A stretch of 64,000 nt of DNA from Tsukamurella sp. PLM1 (GTDB taxonomy: Bacteria > Actinomycetota > Actinomycetes > Mycobacteriales > Mycobacteriaceae). This document shows positions 1-7,583 of this stretch, one piece after another. Within the stretch, counting starts at the first letter, position 1, and every line of letters begins with the position of its first letter. Under the pieces are notes generated by a model. That model was not told the origin of the DNA. It was given only the letters and a program-made list of their open reading frames with translations, and did not search any database. The translations under genes were made by a program, and so were the position numbers. The stretch spans positions 4,154,001 through 4,218,000 of the forward strand of contig NZ_AP025688.1 in assembly GCF_023168325.1 (NCBI RefSeq), read 5' to 3'.

Positions 1-72
1 CGGGCCGTTCGAGTCCCACAGCTCGGCCAGCATCTCCCGCGCCGCCTGCGTCGATTCCACTCGTTCGTCCAT
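1..72 (-). CDS. Unidentified protein, N-terminal 24 codons only
   Basis: An open frame runs off the left edge of the window on the minus strand. It starts with ATG at 72-70, preceded by a GGGAG ribosome-binding site six to ten bases upstream. The 24 visible residues (MDERVESTQAAREMLAELWD...) look helical and acidic. No motif is recognisable, so no function is proposed. Supported by a clear start context and nothing else. Confidence 0.4.
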   Translation of the reverse strand, partial: MDERVESTQAAREMLAELWDSNGP

Positions 73-222
73 TCCCGCTCCCGTCGTCTCCTTCGACGGT
101 AACTCAGCGCACCGCGGTAGACGGGCGCGTTGACATCGCGGCTCGACCCCGCGAGATCCTCGCAATCGACGGGCCCCCGACGCGCCCACTGACACGCAGG
201 GAGCGGAGTCAACACCGGCCTG

Positions 223-359
223 CTCCCACCAGGGAGGCGGTGTCCCCGGCGAAATCCGGCGTCCCACCAGCTGCAGTCAGGGGGAGACCAGCTCAGGCCA
301 GGGAAGCCAGCTCCCACTGGGGAGCGGGATCGCACCCCAGCCGGCTCCCCACTGGGGGA
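223..359. repeat. Three small CTCCC/GGGAG hairpins in a gene-free stretch
   Basis: The 416 bases between the first gene and the tRNAs (73-488) hold no convincing gene. Three short perfect hairpins lie in it: CTCCC-ACCA-GGGAG at 223-236, GCTCCC-ACTG-GGGAGC at 310-325 and TCCCC-ACTG-GGGGA at 346-359. The last two share the loop ACTG. They may be copies of a small dispersed repeat or terminator-like structures; function unknown. Confidence 0.35.
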
Positions 360-488
360 TCGCGTCAGCTCACTGCGAGGTCGCGCCCGACTACCGGCTC
401 GCGCGCTGATTCGGTCGGGTTTCGGGTGGGTGGATGAAGTCAGGGCCGGTTCCCATCTCTGGAAACCGGCCCTGACCTGCACTTTCTG

Positions 489-561
489 TGCGCCCGAAGG
501 GATTCGAACCCCTGACCTTCTGATCCGTAGTCAGATGCTCTATCCACTGAGCTACGGGCGC
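489..561 (-). tRNA. tRNA-Arg (anticodon ACG)
   Basis: A 73-nt cloverleaf is read on the minus strand. The acceptor arms GCGCCCG/CGGGCGC, the D-arm GCTCAGTGGATAGAGC and the T-arm GGGGTTCGAATCCC are all present. The anticodon loop (CTACGGA, with ACG in the middle) lies in a CTGA/TCAG-type stem. The 3' CCA is not encoded, as is common in actinobacteria. It reads CGU-family arginine codons. Confidence 0.96.
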
Positions 562-602
562 ATACCCATATTCAATTCTCGCCGGTCCGAAGACCGGCGT
601 GG

Positions 603-691
603 CGGAGGCGAGAGGATTTGAACCTCCGGTCCGGTGTTGGCCGGACAACTCATTAGCAGTGAGTCCCATTCGGCCGCTCTGGCACGCCTCC
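603..691 (-). tRNA. tRNA-Ser (anticodon GCT)
   Basis: An 89-nt tRNA with the long variable arm of class II tRNAs. The acceptor arms are GGAGGCG/CGCCTCC, the anticodon loop CTGCTAA sits between ACTCA and TGAGT, and the T-arm contains GGTTCAAATCC. The anticodon GCT reads AGC/AGU. It lies 41 nt from tRNA-Arg on the same strand, so the two may be cotranscribed. Confidence 0.96.
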
Positions 692-807
692 AAATCGGAC
701 GCGATGCGCGGGCGAACCTTGCGGGTCACGCGCAACCGCCGAGCAGCTACATTACACAACCGGCTCCCGCTTCACAAAACCCCAGGTGATGGCCGGTCGC
801 CGCGCTG

Positions 808-1328
808 TCACTGCGCCGCCGGGGTGAGCAGTTCCTCCCAGGTCAGGTCGATCCGCACGTCATCGGCCCCGATCATCCGCCGGACGACGCCGCCGGCCAG
901 CCCCCGCAAGCGCTCGCCACCGTCGAGCATCGTGCGCTCCCGCCCGTCTGCACCGACTGCGACCAGATGCACGTGGACGCCGGCGAGGGCACCGTCAGCG
1001 AGGTCGAGTTCCACATCGGCGACGGCGGCCGACTCGGCGGCGGCACTGTCGGAGATCTCGGCGGTGATCGCCTTCGAGAGGGCCAGCTCGGTCACCGAGA
1101 CCCCGCTCGCGCGGTGGCGATGGGGCGGGATCGGCGAGGCAGTACCGCGATCTGCTGGGCCACGACCTCGCGGAGCCGATCGATCGCGTCCGGCCCCCAA
1201 CGCGGATCGACCTCGGGCGCTTCCTGATCGGGTCCGGCCAGCCCGGCCAGCCGACGCGTCGCGTCGGCTATCCAATCAGTGGCCTGCGCCGGTTCGGCGT
1301 CGCCGCTCTCCACTCGCCTGAAACTCAT
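808..1328 (-). CDS. Asp23/Gls24-operon protein, likely partner of the adjacent ECF sigma factor (frameshifted)
   Basis: The N-terminal half (MSFRRVESGDAEPAQ... to VAQQIAVLP) and the C-terminal half (GVSVTELALSKAITAE... to TWEELLTPAAQ) lie in different frames. The break is between 1100 and 1165, and one missing base restores about 173 residues. ATG at 1328 follows GGGGGA. An in-frame ATG at 1403 overlaps the sigma stop as ATGA, so the two genes are translationally coupled. The C-terminal half, which opposes helices to a VRIDLTWEEL strand, resembles the Asp23-like proteins of the neighbouring operon. Position directly behind a sigma factor suggests an anti-sigma or modulator role; this is inference. 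Confidence 0.6.
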
Positions 1329-1399
1329 CGCTCCCCCAGTGTGACCACGTCGCGCAGGAATGCACAACGCCCTCGCCTCCGAGGGCCGCGTCGGATCGC

Positions 1400-1960
1400 T
1401 CATGGCCAGTACTCCCCCAGTGCCTCCGCGAGGCGGCGCCGTGTGCGCTGCAGGTGCCCGCGCACCGATCCCTCGGAGGTCCGCAGCACGCTCGCGATCT
1501 CGGCCACGGACAACCCGTCGACCTCGCGGAGCCACCACGCCGCGCGCGCCGGGTAGGGCAGCCGGCCCAGCTCGCGCGACAGAGCGGCCAGGAAGTCCTT
1601 GTCGGTCGCCTGCTCGACGGGGCCGGGCCCACTCGCGACGGCCTCGTCCACCGCCTCCGAATCGACGACGGGCGCACGGCGACGCAGCACGTCAGCGGTC
1701 TTACGGGCGGCGATGGAGAACAGCCACGTGCGCAGGCTGGAGCGGAACGCGAAGTTCGGGAGCGCCTTCCACGCGGCGATGAGCGACTCCTGCACGATGT
1801 CGTCGCAATCGCTCCGCTCGGGCATCGTCTGTGCGACGAAACGATGCAACGCGGGCGCGTGGCGCGCGACGAGCACGTCGAAGGCCACTGCGTCGCCGCG
1901 CTGGGCGCGGCGGGTCAGCGTCTCGTCGGATAGCGACGGCAGCAGCTCTTCGTCGAACAA
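1400..1960 (-). CDS. ECF-type RNA polymerase sigma factor
   Basis: About 186 residues with the two ECF halves. Region 2 (residues about 12-80) has FDVLVARHAPALHRFV and CDDIVQESLIAAWKALPNF. Region 4 (about 120-180) has LGRLPYPARAAWWLREVDG, a helix-turn-helix LSVAEIASVLRTSEGSVRGH and the tail RTRRRLAEAL. The TTG at 1960 is preferred because AGGAGG lies just before it; a GTG at 1987 is the alternative. It is divergent from the Asp23 operon starting at 2075, with 114 nt between, and overlaps the downstream partner gene by ATGA. It probably drives its own locus under envelope stress; this is inferred from the arrangement. Confidence 0.85.
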   Translation of the reverse strand: MFDEELLPSLSDETLTRRAQRGDAVAFDVLVARHAPALHRFVAQTMPERSDCDDIVQESLIAAWKALPNFAFRSSLRTWLFSIAARKTADVLRRRAPVVDSEAVDEAVASGPGPVEQATDKDFLAALSRELGRLPYPARAAWWLREVDGLSVAEIASVLRTSEGSVRGHLQRTRRRLAEALGEYWP

Positions 1961-2074
1961 CCACCCTCCTGATGTGAGATGGATCACATTCGCGTGCCGA
2001 TCTTCGGGAGACGGCGACTCACCCAGTGTGCCGGAACAGATCCCGGCGCACAGGATGAGATGAGGAGACGGAAC

Positions 2075-2551
2075 ATGAGCTCGACGGTCACCAAGCCCGC
2101 CACTGCGACCACCGACGACGCGAAGGCCGACAAGCCTGGCTCCGCGCTGTCCACCGCGGTAGGGCGCGGCAGCACCACGATCGCCGACGTCGTGGTGTCC
2201 AAGATCGCCGGCATCGCCGCCCGCGAGGTGGACGGCGTCTACGACCTCGGCGGCCAGGCCGCCCGCGTGGTCGGCCGCATCCGCGAGACCCTGCCCGGCG
2301 CACCGGACCTCACGCAGGGCGTGACGGTCGAGGTCGGTGAGCGGCAGGCCGCGGTCGACGTCACGATCGTCGCCGACTACGGCGTCGCGATCCACGACCT
2401 CGCCGCGGGCATCCGCAGCAACGTCATCGACGCCGTCGAGTCCATGACCGGTCTCGAGGTGACCGAGGTCAACGTCACGGTCCACGACGTCCACTTCGAT
2501 GACGACGACGCCGCCGACGACGAGTCCGCGGCGGAGTCGCGGGTCCAGTGA
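2075..2551 (+). CDS. Asp23/Gls24 family envelope stress protein
   Basis: 158 residues. After a disordered Thr/Lys-rich head, residues about 30-145 match the Asp23/Gls24 fold. The pattern is TTIADVVVSKIAGIAAREVD, then GVTVEVGERQAAVDVTIVAD, YGVAIHDLAAGIRSNVIDAV and MTGLEVTEVNVTVHDVHF. The tail is very acidic (DDDDAADDES). In Firmicutes Asp23 coats the membrane through the anchor AmaP, and an AmaP-like gene lies four genes downstream. The start ATG follows GAGGAGA, and the gene overlaps the next by ATGA-type coupling. First gene of the plus-strand operon 2075 to about 4680. Confidence 0.88.
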   Translation: MSSTVTKPATATTDDAKADKPGSALSTAVGRGSTTIADVVVSKIAGIAAREVDGVYDLGGQAARVVGRIRETLPGAPDLTQGVTVEVGERQAAVDVTIVADYGVAIHDLAAGIRSNVIDAVESMTGLEVTEVNVTVHDVHFDDDDAADDESAAESRVQ

Positions 2552-2860
2552 CCGGCGAACGGGCCGCGCTGATCGACGGCGTGGTCGCCGCGGTGACCGC
2601 GGTCGACGGGGTCGCCGGCGTGCACGCCGGGGCCCGGGCTCGCCGGCCACCCACCTCCCGGGCAGGACGGTGCGCGGTGTCCGGCTCGACGCGAACGGCG
2701 GCCGGTGGCCGTCGTGCTCGAGTTCCGTCGCGACACCGACCTCGTCGATCTCGCGGACCGGGTGCGCCGCGCGGCCACCGCCGCAGCGGGGGTCCCCATC
2801 GAGGTCGTCGTATCCGATATCGCGGTGCCGCACACCGCATCACCGAAGGAGTTCATCTGA
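2548..2860 (+). CDS. Small hypothetical protein of the Asp23 operon (two frameshifts)
   Basis: Starts at GTG 2548, overlapping the Asp23 stop. The coherent product passes through three frames. It begins MTGERAALIDGVVAAVTAVD, continues with GSPATHLPGRTVRGVRLDA after a break near 2628-2640, and finishes with VAVVLEFRRDTDLVDLADRV...PIEVVVSDIA after a break near 2695-2706, with TGA at 2858-2860. Two missing bases restore about 104 residues. The beta-helix-beta pattern and operon position suggest a short Asp23-like fold, as actinobacterial Asp23 operons often contain. Overlaps the next start as TGATG. Confidence 0.6.
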
Positions 2861-3045
2861 TGAACGCAGGACACTTCACCGTGTGGGGAGGCGTGATCGG
2901 CCTGCTGGTCACCATCGCGATCGTGACCGGCGGCCTGCTCGGTCTCCTGCTCGCGATCGTCCTCGGGACGGCCGGGATGGCGGTCGGCGCGCACTTCGAC
3001 GGCCTCATCGACCTCACCGCACTGCGGCAGCGCGGCCGGAGCTGA
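2860..3045 (+). CDS. Small integral membrane protein (DUF2273-like)
   Basis: 61 residues and almost entirely hydrophobic. One or two membrane segments cover residues about 8-45 (VWGGVIGLLVTIAIVTGGLL, then GLLLAIVLGTAGMAVG), followed by HFDGLIDLTALRQR. This matches the short DUF2273-type membrane proteins found beside Asp23/Gls24 and AmaP. ATG at 2860 follows GAAGGAG with nine-base spacing. It probably sits in the plasma membrane as part of the Asp23 scaffold. Confidence 0.75.
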   Translation: MNAGHFTVWGGVIGLLVTIAIVTGGLLGLLLAIVLGTAGMAVGAHFDGLIDLTALRQRGRS

Positions 3046-3047
3046 CG

Positions 3048-3845
3048 ATGACCACCGAATCGGTGATCGACGATGCACCGGACCGCGCGCCCGGGCGCAC
3101 CGACCTCTCGAACCGGGGTCGCACCGTGATCGATGATCGCGTGCGCCGCAAGCTGATCGAGCACGCGGTGCTATCGGTCCCCGGGACGGAGCGGGCAGGA
3201 GGCCTGGCTTCGCGGCAGTTCCCCGCCGTGCGGTTCACCGGTGCCTCCCGCACCGAGGTCGAGGTGCACGTCGCCGCGCAGTGGCCGCTCGACACGGTCC
3301 GGCTGGTGCCATCGGTCCGGGATGCGGTCGACGCGGAGCTTGAGCGCAGCCTCGGCGCCGCACCCGACGATGTGGCCGTGCACATCGCCCGGGTCAGCGA
3401 GGAACGCCGGGGCACCCCGATCGCGCACCTGCACAGCGCGCCCGCACTCGCCTCGGCGGGCACCAGCCCCACTGCCGACACCACCGACACCACCGCCAAC
3501 GGTGCGCGGCGCCACGTTCCGCGCCGGACGGCCGGGGCCAGCATCGCGGCGGTGCCGCTGCTGCTGGCGGTCCTCGCGCTCGGCGTGATCGCACTGCGCG
3601 ACACCGCGGTCTCGTTCGGGTGGATCGCTGGAAGCCGCTGGCTGGACGCTGTGCCCGGCGTCGCCGATACGCGCTGGCAGTGGTGGACCTGGCCGGGCGC
3701 CGTGGGCGCGGTCGTCGTGGGCCTCGCCCTCGTCGTGACGGCCCTCAAGCCGCGCCGCCACAGCCATACCCCCTACTCCGACGATCTCTGGTTCCGGCGG
3801 CGGGTCTCCACCGATCCGCGGAGCTCCGAGGAGGTGACCCGATGA
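3048..3845 (+). CDS. Asp23-like / DUF6286-type membrane protein
   Basis: 265 residues. The N-terminal soluble part (about 20-125) has the Asp23-like pattern: RGRTVIDDRVRRKLIEHAVL, VEVHVAAQWPLDTVRLVPSV and DDVAVHIARV. A low-complexity Thr-rich linker follows at about 140-165. Two membrane helices then appear at about 170-192 (ASIAAVPLLLAVLALGVIAL) and 220-242 (WPGAVGAVVVGLALVVTAL). The tail is basic and cytoplasmic. It probably anchors Asp23-type proteins to the membrane. Its stop overlaps the next gene's ATG. Confidence 0.7.
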   Translation: MTTESVIDDAPDRAPGRTDLSNRGRTVIDDRVRRKLIEHAVLSVPGTERAGGLASRQFPAVRFTGASRTEVEVHVAAQWPLDTVRLVPSVRDAVDAELERSLGAAPDDVAVHIARVSEERRGTPIAHLHSAPALASAGTSPTADTTDTTANGARRHVPRRTAGASIAAVPLLLAVLALGVIALRDTAVSFGWIAGSRWLDAVPGVADTRWQWWTWPGAVGAVVVGLALVVTALKPRRHSHTPYSDDLWFRRRVSTDPRSSEEVTR

Positions 3846-4678
3846 GAGGCTCCACTCGGGTGATCGATCGCCTGATCACCGGCCTCGTGGGCGTGCTGTT
3901 GCTCGCCGGCGGCGTGTGGGCGCTCGGTGACCGGCTGGGCCAGCGGAACGCGCGTGCGGCCGCCGACCGGGTTTCCGTGCCGACGATCACCGGCCTGCCC
4001 GACCAGCCGTGGTGGCCCGCCGCGGTGGGCGCCGGCGGTGTGGTCCTGGTGCTCGGGGCGCTCTGGCTCCTCGTGCGGCACCTGCACACGGCGGGCTCTC
4101 GCACCGTGCCCGTGCCCGGCGGCGGCACCGTCGAGATGGGCCGGGTGGCCGACGCCGTCGCCGCCGACCTCGGCCGGAGCCCGTGGATCCGCAAGGCTCG
4201 CGCCTCGACGCGGATCGAGAAGGGCCACCCCGTTATTCGCGTGGCCGTCACGGTCTCGCCCGGCGCCTCCGCCGCGGACCTGTCCGGCCTGGCGGAGGGC
4301 GCGCGCCGCGATGTGGCCGCGGCGGCCGGCCCGGGCGTCACGTTCCAGCTACTGGTGAACGACCGACGCGACGACAGAAGACTTGGGGAGCACCCCGAGA
4401 AGAAGATCGACCGAACATCGAAAGGACGTAGCCATGGGAATCGCAGACGACGCCAAGAACAAGGCGGAGGACCTCAAGGGACGCGCGAAGGAGGCCGCCG
4501 GCGCGGCCACCGACAACGACGACCTGAAGGCCGAGGGCCAAGCCGATCAGGGCCTCGCCGCCGCGAAGGAGAAGCTCGCCGACGCCGCGGACAAGGTCAA
4601 GGAGGGCGTCGACGCGGTCAAGAACAAGCTCTCGGGCAACTGACCCGCGCCCGGGCGCCGCGTTCCAGCACCTGGTGA
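3842..4678 (+). CDS. amaP: AmaP-like alkaline-shock membrane anchor; reading frame overruns csbD
   Basis: Residues 1-170 look like AmaP. There is a membrane segment near 9-30 (RLITGLVGVLLLAGGVWALG), a second near 58-80, then a soluble domain with GGGTVEMGRVADAVAADLG and ASTRIEKGHPVIRVAVTV. After LLVNDRR (about position 4370) the frame turns arginine-rich and runs through the whole csbD gene in another frame until TGA at 4676. The native end is probably near 4370-4430. A 36-bp copy of the 3' end (4330-4365) recurs at 4650-4685, so the end of this gene has been rearranged. The first 180 codons are secure; the tail is not. Confidence 0.6.
   Translation: MRGSTRVIDRLITGLVGVLLLAGGVWALGDRLGQRNARAAADRVSVPTITGLPDQPWWPAAVGAGGVVLVLGALWLLVRHLHTAGSRTVPVPGGGTVEMGRVADAVAADLGRSPWIRKARASTRIEKGHPVIRVAVTVSPGASAADLSGLAEGARRDVAAAAGPGVTFQLLVNDRRDDRRLGEHPEKKIDRTSKGRSHGNRRRRQEQGGGPQGTREGGRRRGHRQRRPEGRGPSRSGPRRREGEARRRRGQGQGGRRRGQEQALGQLTRARAPRSSTW
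4330..4365 (+). repeat. Direct repeat copy 1 flanking csbD
   Basis: 36 bp in the 3' part of the amaP-like gene. It matches 4650-4685 at 31 of 36 positions, exactly 320 bp apart. Both copies read in the same local frame (FQLLVND versus FQHLVNG, the second followed by GRGSD and a stop). csbD lies between them. Confidence 0.7.
4434..4643 (+). CDS. CsbD family stress protein
   Basis: 69 residues with the CsbD pattern: MGIADDAKNKAEDLKGRAKE, LKAEGQADQGLAAAKEKLAD and DKVKEGVDAVKNKL. The protein is highly charged, lysine/alanine-rich and predicted helical. CsbD proteins are general-stress proteins of unknown biochemical role, under SigB control in Bacillus. ATG at 4434 follows AAAGGACG. It ends just before a strong hairpin at 4699-4726, so it closes the envelope-stress operon. 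Confidence 0.9.
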   Translation: MGIADDAKNKAEDLKGRAKEAAGAATDNDDLKAEGQADQGLAAAKEKLADAADKVKEGVDAVKNKLSGN

Positions 4679-4685
4679 ACGGCCG
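4650..4685 (+). repeat. Direct repeat copy 2 flanking csbD
   Basis: Second copy of the 36-bp sequence from the amaP-like 3' end; five mismatches to 4330-4365. It ends in an in-frame stop after GRGSD (TGA at 4695-4697), which may be the original terminus of amaP. Confidence 0.7.
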
Positions 4686-4698
4686 GGGGTCGGACTGA

Positions 4699-4726
4699 GA
4701 CGGGGCCGCCGCGAGGCGGCCCCGTC
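4699..4726 (+). terminator. Intrinsic-type hairpin after csbD
   Basis: Perfect 12-bp stem GACGGGGCCGCC / GGCGGCCCCGTC with loop GCGA. There is no T-run, as usual for high-GC actinobacterial terminators. It separates the Asp23/CsbD operon from the aminotransferase promoter. Confidence 0.75.
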
Positions 4727-4912
4727 GAATCATGCCGCGGCGCCGGTCCCCGCGTCATCACCCGCCGACGCGGAGCCGGTGCTGTCCGACGCATCGCTCG
4801 TGGGCTCCGGGCCAGCAGCGTCGACGGGGACTGCGACGACTCCGTCTCCGGGGTATTCGGCCGCATTCGTCCGTACCGCTGCGCGGAACGGGGCGTTTCG
4901 GGCCCTCGGCGC

Positions 4913-4918
4913 TAGGCT
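4913..4918 (+). promoter_or_regulatory. -10 element TAGGCT, leaderless start of the aminotransferase
   Basis: TAGGCT lies six bases before the GTG at 4925, and there is no good ribosome-binding site. This is the layout of a leaderless actinobacterial transcript. The upstream gap 4727-4912 shows no other gene. Confidence 0.5.
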
Positions 4919-4924
4919 GACGAG

Positions 4925-6004
4925 GTGGCCACGACCGAATCGCCTCTCGCCCTCCGCGACGACCTCGACGCGCTGCCCGCGTACGTCCCCGGCAAATCCG
5001 CGCCCGGCGCGATCAAGCTCGCCTCGAACGAGACCGTCGACGGTCCGCTGCCGTCCGTCGCCGCGGCCCTGGCCGACGTGCTGCGCGACGCCAACCGCTA
5101 TCCCGACAACGGGGCCGTCGCGCTCCGGGCCGAGCTGACGAAGCTGACGGGCGCCACCGAGGAGCAGATCCACGCCGGCTGCGGATCCGTCGCGCTCTGC
5201 CAGGACCTGGTGCAGATCACCTGCCGGCCCGGCGACGAAGTGCTGTTCGCGTGGCGCAGCTTCGAGGCCTACCCGATCGTCACCCGCGTCGTCGGCGCGA
5301 CGCCCGTCCAGGTGCCGCTCACCACCGATCACGCGCACGACCTCGACGCCATGGCCGCGGCGATCACCGACCGCACGCGACTGATCTTCGTCTGCAACCC
5401 GAACAACCCGACGGGCACGACCGTCTCCGAGGAGGCCCTCGAGGCGTTCCTGCAGAAGGTGCCGCCGCACGTGATCGTCGCCCTCGACGAGGCCTACTAC
5501 GAGTACCACCGCGGCAACGACGTGACCGGGGAGCGGATCGACGGTGCCGCCCTGATCTCCCGGCACCGCAACGTGATCGCGCTGCGCACGTTCTCCAAGG
5601 CGTACGGACTCGCGGGCTTGCGGGTTGGCTACGCGATCGCCGATCCCGAGCTCATCACCGCGCTCACCAAGGTGCACCTGCCGTTCTCGGTGAGCGCCGC
5701 GGCCCAGGCCGCCGCGATCGCCTCACTGCGGGCGAACGACGAACTGCTCGCCCGCACCGAGACCGTGGTCGCCGAGCGCGCCCGCGTCCGGGAGGCACTG
5801 CTGCAGGCCGGATTCGACGTCCCACACACGCAGGCGAACTTCGTCTGGCTCCCTGTCGGAGCCGACGCGCTGCGGTTCACCGCCGACGCCGCCGAGGCCG
5901 GCCTGCTGGTCCGCGGGTTCGACGGTGCCGGCGTCCGCGTCACCGTGACCGTGCCCGAGGAGAACGACGCCTTCCTCGCCTTCGCAACGGAGTGGCGGCG
6001 ATGA
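4925..6004 (+). CDS. pat: Aromatic amino acid aminotransferase (HisC-like, Pat)
   Basis: 359 residues, the length of actinobacterial HisC/Pat enzymes, fold type I PLP transaminase. Visible motifs are the substrate-arm KLASNET (31-37), NPNNPTG (158-164), VALDEAYYEY near 185-194 and the PLP lysine in TFSKAYGLAG (K225), then GLRVGY. It probably transfers amino groups to phenylpyruvate or 4-hydroxyphenylpyruvate. A histidinol-phosphate aminotransferase cannot be excluded, but no his genes lie nearby. The GTG start fits the -10 at 4913, and the stop overlaps the thioesterase ATG. Confidence 0.88.
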   Translation: MATTESPLALRDDLDALPAYVPGKSAPGAIKLASNETVDGPLPSVAAALADVLRDANRYPDNGAVALRAELTKLTGATEEQIHAGCGSVALCQDLVQITCRPGDEVLFAWRSFEAYPIVTRVVGATPVQVPLTTDHAHDLDAMAAAITDRTRLIFVCNPNNPTGTTVSEEALEAFLQKVPPHVIVALDEAYYEYHRGNDVTGERIDGAALISRHRNVIALRTFSKAYGLAGLRVGYAIADPELITALTKVHLPFSVSAAAQAAAIASLRANDELLARTETVVAERARVREALLQAGFDVPHTQANFVWLPVGADALRFTADAAEAGLLVRGFDGAGVRVTVTVPEENDAFLAFATEWRR

Positions 6005-6435
6005 GCCTCGGCAAGTATGAATTCGCCTTCACCGCACACGTTCCCGTGCGCTGGTCCGACATGGACGCACTCGGCCACGTGAACCACGCGCGGATGGTAA
6101 CGCTGCTGGAGGAAGCTCGGATTCAGTGGCTGCTCTCCGCCGGGGAGAAGTACGCGCCGCTGATCAAGAGCGCGTTCATCGCCGACGTCGCGATCAAATA
6201 CAAGGCGCAGCTGTACCACGAGGATTCGCCCGTGCAGGTGGGCATGTACATCGCGTCGAACCGCAGCGTCGACTTCACGATCGGCTACGAGGTGCGGGCG
6301 AAAGACGCGGCGCCCGAATCGAAGCCGGCCATCCTCGCCAGCACGCAGATGGCCGTGGTCGACATCGAGAAGCGCAGCCTGCGCCGTCTCACCGATGAGG
6401 AGAAGACCTACCTCGCGTCCTGGTCGCGCGGCTGA
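6001..6435 (+). CDS. Acyl-CoA thioesterase, 4HBT hotdog family
   Basis: 144 residues with the 4-hydroxybenzoyl-CoA thioesterase signature WSDMDALGHVNHARMVTLLE at residues about 19-38, including the active-site Asp and the V-N-H block. A later hotdog strand is IGYEVRAKD. It hydrolyses an acyl-CoA, substrate unknown. The ATG overlaps the preceding TGA, so it is coupled to pat. The 3' end overlaps the convergent 390-residue gene by 28 bases. Confidence 0.88.
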   Translation: MSLGKYEFAFTAHVPVRWSDMDALGHVNHARMVTLLEEARIQWLLSAGEKYAPLIKSAFIADVAIKYKAQLYHEDSPVQVGMYIASNRSVDFTIGYEVRAKDAAPESKPAILASTQMAVVDIEKRSLRRLTDEEKTYLASWSRG

Positions 6436-7580
6436 GGCGTCGGCTTCCACGCCCGCGGCGCACCGTCGGGCAGAGCCGGGCGGGCACCGTCGGGCAGAGC
6501 GGGACGGGCGCCGAGTTCCCCACGCGCGCCCAGGATCTGGCCCGCGACGCGACGCGCGCTCTGGGTGGAGATCTCGCGCTCGCCGGAGCGGGTCACGAGC
6601 TCGTGGATCTGCTGGTCGATGGACTCGACCGACATGCGCCGGGGCCGTTTGGAATCCGCGACGTCCACCAGGTCGCCCACCCGGGTCAGCGCCGTGACGC
6701 GCTCCACCAGCTCGTCCCACATCTTGTCGAGCTCGCCCGACCGCGTACCGTCGGCGAGGCCCGGAGCGTACCGCAGCTGGCCCCAGACGGCGCGCAGCTG
6801 CGCGACGTCGGCGGAGATCTGCACGAGGTCGGTCGGCAGGTCCAGCTGGCCGAGCTGCTCGTCGAACTCGCCGGCGCTCACGGACCGCGAGTAGGTCACC
6901 TTGTCGTACACCAGCCCCGCCACGAACAGCAGCACGTCGTACCGGTCCTCGAAGATCAGCAGCCGCTCGTCGGGGGCGCCGTGCCCGTCGACCCACCCGG
7001 CCACCTGGGGTGCGAGCCGCAGCACGGGCCCGGCCACCCGGGCGACGGTGCGCGCCGCCACCGCGGCGGCCGAGGGTGTCACGGGCAGCGGGGTCAGGCA
7101 CAGTGCGTCGAACAGGGCGTCCCGCTCGTCGAGGTCGAGGTGCACCGCGTCCTTGCGCGCGCGGCGCACGGCGCGCACGCCCGCGGCGAAGGAGATCCGG
7201 TTCAGCGTGAACGCGTGCCGGAATCCGGCGAGCTTGCGGCGCGCGTCGGCGGCGCGCACCGCATCGGCGGCGGCCTTGGCCTGCGCCAGCGGGTTCTGCG
7301 GCGGGCCCTCCGCGGAGACAGGGCGGCTGGCCGCCGATTCCGGCGGCTCGTGCTCGGCGATCCGGCTGAGTCGGCGCAGCTTCGAGTAACCGCCGATGTC
7401 GGGGAACGCGCGCTCGGTGTCGAACCGGTTGAGCACCACTTCCCGCGCCGCGGGCGACAGGTGCCCGGCCGCGATCAGCAGCGCGGCCTCGTCGGACAGC
7501 TCCCGGCGGGGCATGGGGATGGCCCGCGCGTCACACCACCGGCGCACCGGGGCCTCGATGTGCACTTCCGGTTCCCTCAC
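6408..7580 (-). CDS. Conserved-looking hypothetical protein, 390 residues
   Basis: No family recognised. It starts at GTG 7580 behind GGAAGGGG. The product is mostly helical and charged. It has a central hydrophobic patch near residues 210-225 (ERLLIFEDRYDVLLFVAGLV), a basic motif KRPRRMSVESIDQQIHELV near 315-333, and a Pro/Ala tail with two tandem ARPALPDG units. No signal peptide or membrane helix is clear. It lies 4 nt from the acyltransferase stop on the same strand, so the two are likely cotranscribed. The 3' end overlaps the thioesterase by 28 bp. Confidence 0.75.
   Translation of the reverse strand: MREPEVHIEAPVRRWCDARAIPMPRRELSDEAALLIAAGHLSPAAREVVLNRFDTERAFPDIGGYSKLRRLSRIAEHEPPESAASRPVSAEGPPQNPLAQAKAAADAVRAADARRKLAGFRHAFTLNRISFAAGVRAVRRARKDAVHLDLDERDALFDALCLTPLPVTPSAAAVAARTVARVAGPVLRLAPQVAGWVDGHGAPDERLLIFEDRYDVLLFVAGLVYDKVTYSRSVSAGEFDEQLGQLDLPTDLVQISADVAQLRAVWGQLRYAPGLADGTRSGELDKMWDELVERVTALTRVGDLVDVADSKRPRRMSVESIDQQIHELVTRSGEREISTQSARRVAGQILGARGELGARPALPDGARPALPDGAPRAWKPTPQPRDQDAR
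6460..6507. repeat. Two-copy 24-bp tandem repeat inside the hypothetical gene
   Basis: Units at 6460-6483 and 6484-6507 differ at two positions and keep frame, giving ARPALPDG twice. Each unit begins with GCACCGTCGG, a 10-mer that recurs throughout the window. Confidence 0.7.
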
Positions 7581-7583
7581 CCG

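Noticed and set aside
240..437. Possible 65-residue gene before the tRNAs
   Set aside because: Composition is Ser/Arg/Gly low complexity, made of hairpin repeats, without a ribosome-binding site.
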